Source: Xiphophorus maculatus (lineage: Eukaryota; Chordata; Actinopteri; Cyprinodontiformes; Poeciliidae). Taken from it: DNA of 64,000 nt. Position numbers and translations under genes: made by a program. The DNA lies in assembly GCF_002775205.1 (NCBI RefSeq), contig NC_036443.1:10593698-10657697 (forward strand), in the 5' to 3' direction. Each line of letters starts with the position of its first letter. Position 1 is the stretch's first letter. Of the stretch, positions 1-36,029 are shown one piece after another. Under the pieces are notes generated by a model. The model was not told the origin of the DNA, ran no database searches, and was given only the letters and a program-made list of their open reading frames with translations.

Positions 1-777
1 AATACTTAGCCTATGCAACAGTTAAATTATAATAAAAATGAAAAAAAAAAAGCAAAAAAGCATGTACCAAACCAAAACAGCCACTCTGAAATCACACTGA
101 ATTAATTTTAAGCGAGACATTCACACATTTATCTTTTTTCTGCCCATCATGAATGCATATTCAGATGAAGTGTCACTAAAAACTTCTAGGCAACTTCATT
201 TAGTATTTGTCCAACACACTTAGCAGAGCAGCAGATACTGAGATCCAGAACATTTATCATTAAGATTTCTTTTAAATCAAATTTCATACCTAATCACATT
301 CTTTTGCAAACAAACTTAACTGATTAATAATATACCACTGAATGTGTTACAAATAAGTAGGGACAACATATGAATTAAAAGTTGTCAGACTAAGATGGGG
401 AGATAATGCGGCACTGAAAGATCCACAATTTTGAAAAATTACTGTAATGTCAATTTAGTTTAGCTTCTACTTGATGAATATTTATTCATCTGATGGGGTC
501 AAAAGGCAGAACTAAGTTTTAACTACTGCTTAAAAAAACATTTTTTTTAACAAAAGAAATTTTGGGCAAGTGACTATTTTTGATCCGTGCTGCTGATAAC
601 TTCATCCAACACTGTCAATTACGGATCCAAGCTTAAGATTTTTTATTGTTATGTTTCAATGTTACTGTCCAGCTTACAAAAAAAAACGAAAAAAATAATC
701 TCTAATCTTCATCACTCCCTTCTAGCTGTGATGACTGCGTTTCAAATGAGACTGAGGCGAAGGGTAAGTTGGAGTTT
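1..777 (-). other. rer1: rer1 3' UTR and downstream sequence
   Basis: Sequence downstream of the rer1 stop codon. AATAAA signals on the minus strand (TTTATT on the plus) occur at 642-647 and 481-486, the second inside the short palindrome GATGAATATTTATTCATC. Either could end the transcript. No other gene is visible. Confidence 0.5.
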
Positions 778-3719
778 TTAACTAGCAAAAGTTTTCCCTG
801 TGTCTTCCTTGCCTTTATATGTCCTCTTCCCGTGTGTGAAGGGTAGGTATCTGTACTTGATCATATGCTACAGAGAAAAGAGCAAAGAGAGAGAATTAGA
901 GACAGGCAGGTTCTGATTAAATGTTTTCATGGCACAAAGAATGGAGATGCACACTTTTTGTCAAACAAATAAAGCAATCATTAATCCAAACATAATAAAC
1001 ACCAATATTTTAAAAGGTCATGTGCAGAAGAAGAGCTGTAAAATAATATTGCCTGTAATGTTAAAGAATTAATACTGTGGCTTTTCCAAAACAATTAACT
1101 TCACTGAGTTTAAACAGGTATATGTTTTGCTTGTTTAAACATTTATGACTATATTTTTATGTTCAACATAAGTCTGCATTGTTCAGCTAAGTTGTCCTTC
1201 TCAGCCATACAAAATATTTTCTGCCCAGCCCACAAAACCCTTACAATTGACTAAGGTTATCTTCGTTGCTGTTATTTCAAATGTTAATTTTATCCATTAT
1301 CCCAAACATGCAACCACTTCATACACTCTTTGTCTTTCCAGTTGTGGTTTACCTTAATCTGCCTCTTCATGGTGATGCAAAACAGCATGATGAAGTACAT
1401 TACGAGTATTGGCCAGAACACTGGAACATTGAAGGCATCGAAAAACGTGCAAATCATGGCGATGACGATGCCTTTTGTTGCAGAGTGCCTGTTGCCAAAA
1501 TCAGAGGAAGAGAAGACTTCTGTAAGTTTTTAAATGTTAAATTTTCAAATTTCTAACATTAAGACAGTGTTGCGGAAAATTTTATTCAAGGTAATATCTT
1601 ATGTTTTCATTAATCTGACAATCATGTCATGATATGTTATTAGTTTTATGCTTATGAACTTGTACCAAACTAATCTTTCTGAGCTTCACACTAAAGGTTA
1701 GCTGTTACAGAGTTGATGTTCTCTGCCACTGTAAGAGAACCAGACTGTCTCTCATATGTTTATGATTCTCTGACCAGGACATATGGTGGTGAAGAGCACG
1801 GCGGGTGTATAGATACAGGTGGAGCAGAGACTCGTGCAGATAGATGGAACACAGCGGGCTGCTGTTGCTGAAGCTTAGCACAAGTGTCACTTTACAACAA
1901 ATCTAATCTGGATATGAACAAAATGCTTTTAAAACTGACATTCAAAGCACGTCACGTGGTGGCTAAAGGATAACTCAAATCATTAATAAAGTACAGTATG
2001 TTACCAATCTAATCTTAATGAGCAAAAATGTATAAGCTTCAATCATGATTTTTTTCCACCAAAGCAGTTCCAGTGTTTAACCAGGGGTGTCGCTATAGAC
2101 AGTTTTTCACTGATTCTATAAGAAAACCAGACTAATTTTCCAAAACCTGAGTAACAATGGAGGGATATCATTGCATCACTACGCAATGATAGTGCATAGT
2201 GATAGTGCATAGTGACTTACTGATATCAATCAGTGTGTCATACAGTTTAATCACACAAATCTAATTATTTATCTCTGTATCTATGCCATGTTGCCAGCCC
2301 AGTTAACATGCAGAGTGTCAAAGTTTAGCACTTTCTTCTTAGTTGACACTGTTGATCAGTACCAGCAGTGTTGAGAGTTAAACAGGTTAATTGGAAGCTT
2401 TATTAACTCCCCTTGATGTTTAAAGGCTGAAGACATTTCAGAACTTAGTTAGAAATGGCTTTTATTTGCAAAAATATTGGGGAGGGAGGGGCGCCAGTAG
2501 AGTTGTTGCATCTGGTTTCAAGTCATAACATCTATTGAAATTAGTCTTGTAGTGTCTAAATTATTTATGTTCAAGTTTCACCCGTTTCTACTGAAAGTCA
2601 TCATCTTCTGGAAATGTTGTGTGTTTAAATCTGTTGCCACACAGATCATCCTAAAATAAAACGTAATTTGCCCATCCCTGTTGGGCAATCACAACACAAA
2701 GCCAGACCTAGAGCTGAACTCTTACCAGAATTTAAATTCAGGCAACCTCCTGATGAAAGGGCGAAACTCCTCGTTCTGCTTGGTCGGAAGGGATGGGCCC
2801 TCATCTACAAGAGAAATTAAATTACACGCTGCATTCCAAAGGCTTTAACAACGATCCAAAACAACAAACAGGATATAGAAAGGGACTTTGTGGCACTTAT
2901 TGATACTGAAACCAATTTTGCAATAAAATTAAATTACATTGGAATCACAAAAATCTATATTGAATAAACACAGCAGATACTTTGTTTATTACAAAAAACA
3001 CACAACACAAAAAAAACCCTGTTATGAATATAAGTGTCCACTTGCCTTCATCAAGTAAAGAAGGATCCACTTTTGGCGACAGAAATGCAATGAACAGGTT
3101 GAGGTGGTAGATTCCCAAAGCGTAAGTTACTATATACCACCCCTGAAAATCAACACAAGAACAAAACATAAAAAACTCCGGGAAAGACAGACAGTTTGCT
3201 AATCAAATGTACCCCAACCGATGATCACAGGACGCTCAGGAGAAATAGATTCTCATAGCCGTTTTCTTGCAATCAAGGTTTTCTCAAGGTGAATATGGAT
3301 TTTCAAAGTATTTTTAAAAAATATACAAGTAAAAATCCCAAAAAGGTTTTAATGGTAATACATGTGTATGGAAACAGGAGTTCCTTTTAATCAAAACAAC
3401 ATGCACATTCTGATTTTTGGAGAAAACAGGGATAATAATCACCTGTAGTATGTACACTCTGATCATGTAGATTGCAGTAAGTAGTAGAGTGAGCGCCCAT
3501 CGCACCACATAGAAGGGTGTTGACTTGTCAAGCCATGTCTGATAGACCTGTTGAAAAAATGAAGGAATTTTTGTCAGCAAATATGCACAATGCCACTAAC
3601 TTAATATCAGTGACGTGTGTGAACTAAATGATAGTCACCGTTCCAACCCCAGTGAAAAAGGCAGCAACTACAGATGGTTTCCCATGGATTGATTCTCCAA
3701 CACTGTCCCCTTCTGACAT
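778..3719 (-). CDS. rer1: RER1, Golgi-to-ER retrieval receptor
   Basis: Six coding exons on the minus strand: 3639-3719, 3443-3547, 3046-3142, 2726-2804, 1353-1488 and 778-867. They sum to 588 nt, a 195-residue protein (human RER1 is 196). The start [17 protein letters not shown] and the blocks [59 protein letters not shown] and [17 protein letters not shown] match RER1. Four hydrophobic membrane segments are visible, and the C-terminus is basic. From family knowledge, RER1 sits in cis-Golgi and ER membranes, returns escaped ER membrane proteins and helps assemble multisubunit complexes. All exon phases chain. The intron after 3046 uses a GC donor. The exon carrying the ATG begins in 5' UTR, so at least one noncoding exon lies upstream. 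Confidence 0.97.
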
Positions 3720-4859
3720 CCTGCCGTAAACCAGAAAAAAACATTTTCATTATGGGAGGTATTGGTGATTCATATGAATGCTACTGGTCTCATCGCAACC
3801 TCAAAAACAGCTTTTCATTTGCTCTTGCATGCTGCAGATTTGGTAATTGTTGAAAATGTAAACTTACCCACATAATAATTATTTATAAACATTTTTGTTC
3901 CAGTTAATAACAAAGCCTAAATGTTGAAGTTTGCTCTCGCAAAATGAAAGTTTGATTTACCTTCAGAGGAGCTGAATTTTATAAATAACCTAGCATTAAG
4001 TTTTCAAGTACCTATATTTCAAATCTCACTTTGTCTGATACATCATCAAGTGATTGATTAGCTACACAAGTCCAGTTTCTATTGACAAATGAAATTTAAC
4101 TATCATGGTGTATGTCACAAGAACATGATCTTTTGGCTGAACAAGACAACTACTCTGGGTCGTTCGCAACATTTGGTGATTTTAGTGTGGTCTGAAGGTA
4201 CTTTTAATGTTCATTCAGATTAAATTGTTTCTTTGACATACAACTCCTGTGAAGGGTTTGCTGACATACCCATTGTAAATACTGGTAACCAATCCCTTGA
4301 GAGTTTAAAGTTTAGCAATAGACAGACGTGTGGGAGAGACTAGATTATGGAAAACAATGTTGTAAATCTAACAAATACGACTTAAAGACAAATCTTTAGA
4401 GTCTTACCACGAGTTTATAGTTGAATACTGAAAATGGTAATCAGGAAATTAGTTGACTGTTGAATAGAGAATGGCTTCTGTTGCTATTGCTAGCTACCAA
4501 TTCTACCTTCCTGAAGCTTGCGTTTACGTAGTGTATTGCTTATTAATATCAAGAGAGAAGTATTTGCAGAGCAGCTAAATAATATATTATTTTAACTAAT
4601 ACATTTTAACATTAACATATAAGCTGATTTGAAAAACCGTGGGAAACTGTTCCTGGTTGTGGCTAGCAAAGATTTGTTTAATTACAAGCTAACCAGCGCT
4701 GGGTTTTGTCGATGTAAACAGATTCACAGGGAATGTACATGGAACAAGTGTGAATGACATTTCACTTGTGACATAAATCTGAACTATCCGCATTAGCTTA
4801 AAAATTAGCTCTAGAAATGGCTAACTAGACATGTAAATGTACGTTACCCTTTGGTCCAA

Positions 4860-5400
4860 ATTGTAGCCGGTATGGGTTATGTAGTTCTTGTAAGAGCCTA
4901 CGCTACTTACAGTCGTTCATAAAGCAACGTCATCTACCTACATTTCCCACAATTCCTAAGCAGAGGCAATTGCAGCACCTCGAAAGTACGTGTAGTTCAT
5001 TACGGCTTCTTGTTTAGTGGTGGGAGCCTGTTAAAAGGCTACTAAGAACTACAAATACCAGCAGTGAATAAGAAAACTGGACAACTCACTTCCTGTGATC
5101 CGTTTCTACGTTACCAGCGGTTTCGAAGCTAGTTTATTTTAGCATGTTTAGAAAATCAGTTTTCTCCAGTCAACACGTTAATGTTCAAATAATAACGAAA
5201 CATTTTTACGTCTGAACACCAGATGTAGTCCATCTTACTGCGGCTCGGTGGTGCTGGCAATTATAACGAAAAACAACAATGACAGTAATTCCTTACCTGA
5301 TATGGCCTCTGAGTCACTACCCGGCTCTACCTAGCTAGCTACACTAGCCACTTCTCGTGTGAACACGTCAGTACTTCCGCGAGCACGAGGGCATTCAAGT
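4860..5400 (-). promoter_or_regulatory. rer1: rer1 promoter and noncoding first exon region
   Basis: The ATG exon of rer1 has an acceptor just 5' of the start, so the transcript begins further upstream. Two good minus-strand donors are candidates for exon 1: ACT|GTAAGT, with the exon beginning at 4911, and ATCAG|GTAAGG, with the exon beginning at 5297. Near the first are two imperfect copies of the ACTACAATTCCCAG promoter motif bound by ZNF143/THAP11: CCTACATTTCCCACAATT at 4937-4954 and ACTACAAATACCAGCAGTG near 5048. CpG content rises around 5330-5400. Which first exon is used is inference. Confidence 0.45.
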
Positions 5401-5456
5401 ATGGCAGGCCGATGTAACATATAATCACCGACCTCAACGCTCATTCATACTTTCTA

Positions 5457-5544
5457 CTCCGCCTGTCGCCCAATGGCTGCTGGAAAACGACACCAGCACC
5501 CCGCCACCCCCCAAGGACAAGGGGCGATAGATGATGGATGGGAG
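5457..5544 (+). repeat. Decayed 3' tail of a teleost non-LTR retroelement
   Basis: The stretch holds CCGCCTGTCGCCCAATGGC, then CACCAGCACCCC, AAGGACAAGGGGCGAT and a GATGGATG tail. This matches the 3' tail of a very common fish non-LTR family, also seen at 25097-25221 in the same orientation and at about 14538-14776 in the opposite one. It lies just beyond the rer1 promoter. The family name is uncertain. Confidence 0.6.
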
Positions 5545-7351
5545 GATTCATATCTACTGGTGAAACTTTTCCCTGGTCTATCTTCTTCCACCTAACCCTA
5601 TCACACACAAAATGACCACTAAGTTATTAATATTTAACTTGTATAAAATTATTTAACTTATATAATGTTAAATAGCTTGTATTTAATTTGTTAAATACAG
5701 GTTAAATACTCGTTGCCTAACTTAAGGACCAAATCTTAATTTGCTATTTTCAGACATTTGCTTTATTCATTGCTCTATAAAAATATTTAATTATGGATAT
5801 TTGCACAATATCACTCAATATGAGAATGAGAAAATACTTGAAAACTTGAGATGTGAGTTGAAACTCTTTATTAATATGATAAGGAGAGACATTAAGGAGG
5901 GGAAATATTTAAAATTATGATTTAAAGAAAAACACTGTGTTTAGCAAAATACACTGAAGAACATCTTACATCGCTTTACAAAACCAATACAAAAAAGAAA
6001 GGATATTTGATCAGAATATTTAAACAAAACATTTTTTATTTACATTTTTGAAATTCCATTTACCTAATACTGATCATTTGGACATTTAACTTTAAAGCAT
6101 TAAAGTGCTTGTTCTTAGACCATGCAGTGGTGACTGGGTGACATTATGTTTCTCACTGGGGAGACTTCAAAAAGAAGCCATTTTCTAAGGATTTTAGAAA
6201 ATGGCCGTAAATTAGGTTTTTATTTTGGTGCACATAAATGTGATGGTATGAAACAATTTTTTGTTGTTGGTTTGAAATCTACAAAAAAAAAAAAAAAAAA
6301 AAAAACTGGAATGGAGTCATAAAAAAGAACCATAAAGACACACACACAAAACTTTGAAAAAGTCTTAAGCCATCTTCTTTTCTTCTTAATATTTTTCCCT
6401 TGAGTAACTGGGAAACTGGGAATTCCATTAGTAAACTAAAAGGGTTTTGAGAAAAAGTTTTCAGTCTTTGCATAATTGAAAAATGGTTTAAGACTATTCC
6501 ATGCTATTCCTGCAGTAGTCAACATATGGTGACCTTGCCCTGCAAGGACTTTCAAGCTACTCTGAAAATGCATCTTGATAAACAGGGATCTTGTTCTTAA
6601 TTTATTATTTACACAACAAATTAAAATCCAGTCATTTCACTATAATACTGTTTCAGAAGCTTCGTTTCTTCCTGCTGTTTGTGAGTATGTTACTAAAATA
6701 AAGGACAAGCACAGTATTTTCTAGAGCATATTAAATAGTAAAAGCTATAACACTTGTTAACATATACACAAGTAAAGCTGAAGCCAACATAAATGAACAA
6801 CATATTCAACTAAAAGTTATTCATGTTGTCATAGTTAATAAAAAATACATAACTGTGGTATTGTAGCCATAGCATTGACTTACTATTCAGTCCTAAACAT
6901 TTGGTTCATACAGCATCATTTAGAATCTAAATACCCTTAACCACATCTATTCCAAAACATTTACAACATACTCTATATACATTTGTACAAGTTAGGAAAA
7001 AAACTGAAAATAAATAATTTAGTTGAGAAGAAATGATATGCAAACAAACAAAAATACCCCGTAAAACTTGCAAACTGGTGGCTGACTTTCTACATGTGAA
7101 CATTATGACGGAACAAAATAGTTGTAGGTTTAAAAAGTCATGATTATATCTGTAATTTACTTTGCATGTGTAGAATTGTGTGTGTTATCCTGGGGAGGAA
7201 AATGATTTTTAAAGATATTGAGAATAATCCAACAATTCAAAAGGAAGTTAATTCTCTGGGAAAGATCCGAACTCTCGAAACCACCAGACGTCCTGATGGA
7301 GCACATAAACAAGCAATTAATTATGTTGACATAAAAAAAATAAGTGCAGTC
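5545..7351 (-). other. rer1-tp73 spacer and tp73 3' UTR
   Basis: No coding sequence is recognisable. The part next to 7351 is expected to be the tp73 3' UTR; a minus-strand AATAAA signal lies at 6601-6606 and others follow. An A homopolymer occupies about 6282-6304. The rest is AT-rich sequence without visible structure. Confidence 0.4.
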
Positions 7352-31185
<23,834 letters not shown>

Positions 31186-31637
31186 CTTAAAGGACGGGCA
31201 GTTTGATGAGGGGCAGATCGCACTGCGAGCCACAGAGATATTTCATTAAGTTTGCATAATGAATGGTGAATATCTGAAATAATAATTGAGTAGGAATGCA
31301 CGGATAATGCAGAAAAACACAATTAACATTCAAATCTCCGAAACAACCACTGGGGTGTGGTTATTTTATGGTAGAGCAATTTTGCTGTGAGTTATTTGCA
31401 AAGTAGAATCAAAGCACTTAACTCATGTAGAGCTTTGAGACACAGATAGTCAGAAATATAAATTATTTATCCACATCAATCTTTGGTTCATCATAAACGC
31501 CTTAAAAGAGAAGTTTGGTGGAGAGCAAGTCTAAGACTCTTTATAAAGGGTATTACAAGTGCTACTGTCTACTCGGTCCATTCACCTCTAAAGTCTGAAA
31601 CTTGTTTTTGGAAATGACATCAAGAACAACTAAACTG

Positions 31638-32022
31638 TAGGGGTGCACCGATTTATCGGCCAGCCTATTTATCAGAGCCAATTTCCCTAATTTTGAGAGA
31701 TCGGCCAGTCTTTACATATGAAGCCGATCCTATCCACTGATCTTATCTAGCTTGGCAAAGATCTAAGAATCAACCACTGTCTTCTTTTGCTCTCCTTTGA
31801 GAAAGGTTTGACTGACTGATCGGCCCACCAGGTTATGTCTGCACATTTATAATTAACAATATTGACCCCACTGTTACCAACTCAACAACTTTCTTGCTAT
31901 ATTGAGCAACATTTCAGACAAAAAAATTGGTATCGGTCAAAATTGGAATCGGCAGGTTAAGCTTTTTGGAAGATTGATAATCTGTGATAAACGGCCAGAA
32001 AATTGTAATCGGTGCACCCCTA
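31638..32022. mobile_element. Non-autonomous hAT-type miniature element
   Basis: A 385-nt element with terminal inverted repeats TAGGGGTGCACCGAT and ATCGGTGCACCCCTA, flanked by perfect 8-nt direct repeats CTAAACTG (31630-31637 and 32023-32030). An 8-nt duplication is the signature of hAT transposons. Several internal ATCGG/CCGAT words are typical subterminal binding motifs. There is no transposase reading frame. It lies just upstream of the TAp73 start exon, in the intron that follows the noncoding first exon. Confidence 0.92.
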
Positions 32023-33111
32023 CTAAACTGTGCTCTATTTCCATCATTGGTAATTCTTGCGTGATTGCTGCTCTCACTGAGCCCCTCCTGTGTCTGAGAC
32101 GGAGACAAATATTGAGCTACTTTTGAGGGAAAACTACATTTCTTAATAAGGTTCACAAACCAAGAGTTTGCTTAAAATAATCTGGAGTAAGTTGGAAAAG
32201 CGAGTATTTATTAATTGTATCTAGATGCTTTAAAAGTATTGTGTTTTTTAAAAACAGAAAGAAAAAAAAATCACAAACTGAGTTTTTAAATGTCTGTTCA
32301 GGACCGATCAATCTAGTTTACATATTTCAGATTTTGAACTACAGATTATCAAATACACACTAGATTTCTTTAAAAAAAAAAAAAAAAAAGTAAGCGCTTA
32401 ATTCACCAATTGCATTCTTGAATAGAAAACACCTGCAGCCTGCAATGATCAGTGGACAACAATGACAGACACCCGATGAACTGTCCGTGCCAATAAACAA
32501 CAGAACATTTGCTTGATTAGCAAGTGCTAACTTCTTTTGCATACCGCCTAGTAGAGAAAGACGCTCTGGGCGAAGAGCCATACCAAGAAGATCCAGCGCC
32601 GTGCTGTCCTTATTTTAAGTTAAGTATAGCTGTGGTGGTGCACGGCCTACTAGATAAAGTGTTTAGCGCGGTAGTTGTTACACAAAGTTTTCGTCGAATG
32701 AAATAGTGGAAGGGGTTCAACACACACGGGAACACAGAACGCCTTCATTCCCGTGTGATTGCACTCATGTAGCCCCAGCGAGGTGCCACAGGGCGCCAGG
32801 GGGCCTGAGCGAGTCCAGACCTGCCTCACTCATCGCCTTTTCCATTCCGAGGGGAAGCCTATCCTCCCCGGTTTCTGCACCGCATCCTCCTGTCCTCTTT
32901 TAATATGACTCCATCACACACATGGCTCATGGCAGAAACACTACTGCGCCGCCGTACCACTCCACTTTTGGATCACACTGAACAAACTGGTTTTTATTAC
33001 TATTTCGCTCACTAATAAGTAGGCCTATAGGCCTATATCTCTTGAGTTGTAACGTCTTTCTACGTGTTTCCAGCGGCCTACATTTGATAAAGTCGCAAAA
33101 ACCAGGCTTAC

Positions 33112-33300
33112 CGCGAGTGATGACGATTGGATGTCTTGACTTTTCGTTTAGTCTCCAGTTTGAATATGCAGAAATTGATCGCAGTTAAGACAGGCTGGCA
33201 TCTTGGTGGGCATATTTGTTTGTGAAAGTTTATTAAGAGCCGCGCAGCAGCGTCGCGTCTCGTTGGGAACCACAGGATCTGAAAAATACGCACTACAACT
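33112..33300 (-). other. tp73: Possible alternative first exon of tp73
   Basis: A strong minus-strand donor (TCGCG|GTAAGC) lies at 33111, preceded by a slightly CpG-rich stretch. It could splice to the acceptor before the TAp73 start exon. Known p73 genes have a noncoding first exon; whether this one exists is inference. Confidence 0.25.
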
Positions 33301-34603
33301 AGATAAGTCCCAAATCTTAATGATTTAACAAATTCTCCGAATTGCTAAAAGTGACTATAGGACAGTCTGTACAGGACACAGTCGTCTTTACTTTGGTCTT
33401 CAGCGAATCGATTGCAGATATGGAGCTTCCTCGGTAAACATCCGCGAAGACAGCTGAGCCAAAAATTATTTTAGTGGGTTTTTTTTTTGTTTTTGTGATG
33501 ATTCAAAAAAAAAAAAAAAAAGAAAAGAAATACCGACAAGGTCTGAAAAACAGTAGCAATTGGCTGCAGTAAATTCCCGCTGTTCCAGCAGGGATCTGCC
33601 GCCGCGGACAGGCGCAGATCGGATTGTGAGAGCAGGTGGTTTTGAAAAAAAAAAAAAAAAGTATTATCAAAGAGAAAGAAAAGGTTCTAAGCGCTCTTTG
33701 GCATCATAACTTTCATAAATAAATAAGTAATTAAATAAATCAAATGATCCTGCATTAATATTTTTACTGGACGTGCACATGTAATATTAATCAAAACACA
33801 CTGATGAGCTGGTGAGTAAGTAAATAAGGTGAATTCTCCAAATACAACAACAACAAAAAAAGGCGGGCAGTTTTTAAATTTGAAAATAAATTAAATATTT
33901 CAGTCTCTTTAATGTATGCTGGTCTTACGCAGAAAATTTTTAACCGGCCTCTTTGCGTCTTCACTCCACGGTTACAGCGACCATGACAACAAACATGGCT
34001 TATACGCGCACCTTCCCTTCCCAGGGGTTATTTAGTGCGAAGGAGGAAAAAAAAGCGGTCTCAAATGAGAAGAAATTAAATTTAAAAATTGTTTTAGATG
34101 CAATCAAGTTAGGCCCAAGTGAATTATCTCACTTTGGATCATTTAATGTGCTGCTTATCTTGATGTAAGATCTGAGCGCGTTTGAAGTTATTCATATTTT
34201 AATGTTGTTATGAAATGTGGACGTTAAATCCCAGCCATTATTTATGTAAGCTGTGTCTAAACTTCTATCTCAGGTATATATTTCAATAAAACAAGTTACC
34301 CTAGATTTTCGTTTATATCTACTTTAAAAGTCCACATCTAAAACGACGCTATTACTTCTATTATTTGTGATGTTTAACACAATCGGATGTATTTACTGTT
34401 GCTATGAGACTAAGCAACATAAAAAGGCTAAATGCGCACTATATGCAGTCCTTATCAACAGCTATCTTCACCACAGTTATTTAAATAAATAGCTTTACAT
34501 TTAAAGGGAAATTAGCTTTCCAAAAGTCTGTGGTTTTTTTTTTTCATCTTTTCTTTTTAAGTTATTTAAACAGAAGTTGAAATATGAAGAAATATTAGGC
34601 CTA

Positions 34604-34830
34604 CCTGAAGGTTACGCTTATTCCGATCCAAACAACCAGGAATGATATTGCACAGAGAACCAGTTTGTTTATCGAACATGCCAAGAAAGTGACCCTCCAT
34701 AAAAAATGGCAACATGGAAAAGGCAAGCAAACAAAACATATATCGACCGAATTTAGCTCTGATAAGAGGGAAAGGACTTCATTGACTTTTCAGAGAAGCT
34801 TTATGAACTGGAGAGAGGAGGGAAACTGAT
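34604..34830 (-). other. tp73: Probable noncoding first exon of tp73
   Basis: A minus-strand donor with the sequence CTTCAG|GTAGGC ends a putative exon near 34604. It lies about 3.4 kb upstream of the TAp73 ATG and faces wrap73, as TP73 exon 1 does in mammals. The 5' end is a guess. Confidence 0.4.
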
Positions 34831-34849
34831 TTGCATCCTCTTCAGAGAA

Positions 34850-35463
34850 GTGATGGCTTCGCTGATCGACACCGAAGAGAAGGAGGCGAAGCGTCTTTTT
34901 TGCGCTGAGGGAAGCAGAGAGGGGGTAGCGCGGTTTAGGCGCACACAAGCGGGAAAAAAAACCTTGTCACCTTTCAAGAAAGAAAATAGATGTAGCCTAA
35001 ATAAAACCTGCTTAATTTATTTGTATAGACATGTTGGGTTTGATATATAAATTACGAAAAGCCATTAATCAAACCATTTAATATGTTATACACATGAGGA
35101 CGGCATGAACACTGTAAAACAAATTAATAGACTGCAAAAATTTTTTTAAAAATGGCCTTTTCATGGGAATAAAATACTTCTGACAATACGTTTCTTTATA
35201 TTTGGTCTACATGAGCATTTTGACTCGGGCAGAGAAAAACAAAACAAAAAATCTTTTCTGAAACTACATTTCCCATAAGGCGTTTCGGTGAAAGGGAGCG
35301 CTGATTGGACAGCACCGGCGTGTCATTTGACGTTCATAGAAACAAACCCAACAACAGTTGGATTAAAAATGTGTGAGCGCAACGCTTTCATACGAAGAAA
35401 GAAACTCTGAATGTCTGTACAGCTCAGGTTTTGCCAAAGGAAGCGATGCTGCTGAAGTTAGCA
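34850..35463. promoter_or_regulatory. Divergent tp73/wrap73 promoter region
   Basis: Sequence between the putative first exons of the two genes. It contains ACTACATTTCCCATAAGG (35263-35280), a good match to the ZNF143/THAP11 promoter motif, an inverted CCAAT box (ATTGG, 35303-35307) and a CRE-like TGACGTTCA (35328-35336). A donor after 35463 (TTAGCA|GTAAGTG) marks the end of the wrap73 noncoding exon 1. These elements lie closer to wrap73. Confidence 0.5.
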
Positions 35464-36029
35464 GTAAGTGTTACTAGTTTGAATATTGTACGTGGTTTGT
35501 CTTCACATTAACCGCTAACTAGTGCTACATGCTAGCAGTGAGCGAGCCCAGGTAGAGCTAGTTTAACGGGATTCCTAATAGTTTATGTTTGCAGTTCACG
35601 TCTTCATTTCTACTGTAGTGGTTTGTTGACAAATAATATTTTCATTAAACAAGAAAAAAGAGAAATGGTTGTACCACCGGGGGTTGATGGCGCTTTTATT
35701 CTGTGTTTTGACAGCGAGTCAAAATAACGTTTAGCTTTTTGTATCGGTGCTTTCGGGTGTTATGTTTAAAAACGGCGTCGTTTTAGTTTAAATTTGAACG
35801 TAGTTTACGTTTTAATGATTTGGCTTATTTCGAGAGAAAAACTTTATGTTGCCTGATGCATTAAGTGTGGTATTTTTTCCGGACTTATGGCGCCATCACG
35901 CGGGAGTAGGAGAAAACTACAATATCAACTGTGCGCAGTTGAAAATGTGAAGGCAGATCTCTGTGTGTGCTTTTAAGGTTGAATGCAAACTCTGTGTTAT
36001 CTTTTTATAGGAACAGTTGTGATTGCAAA

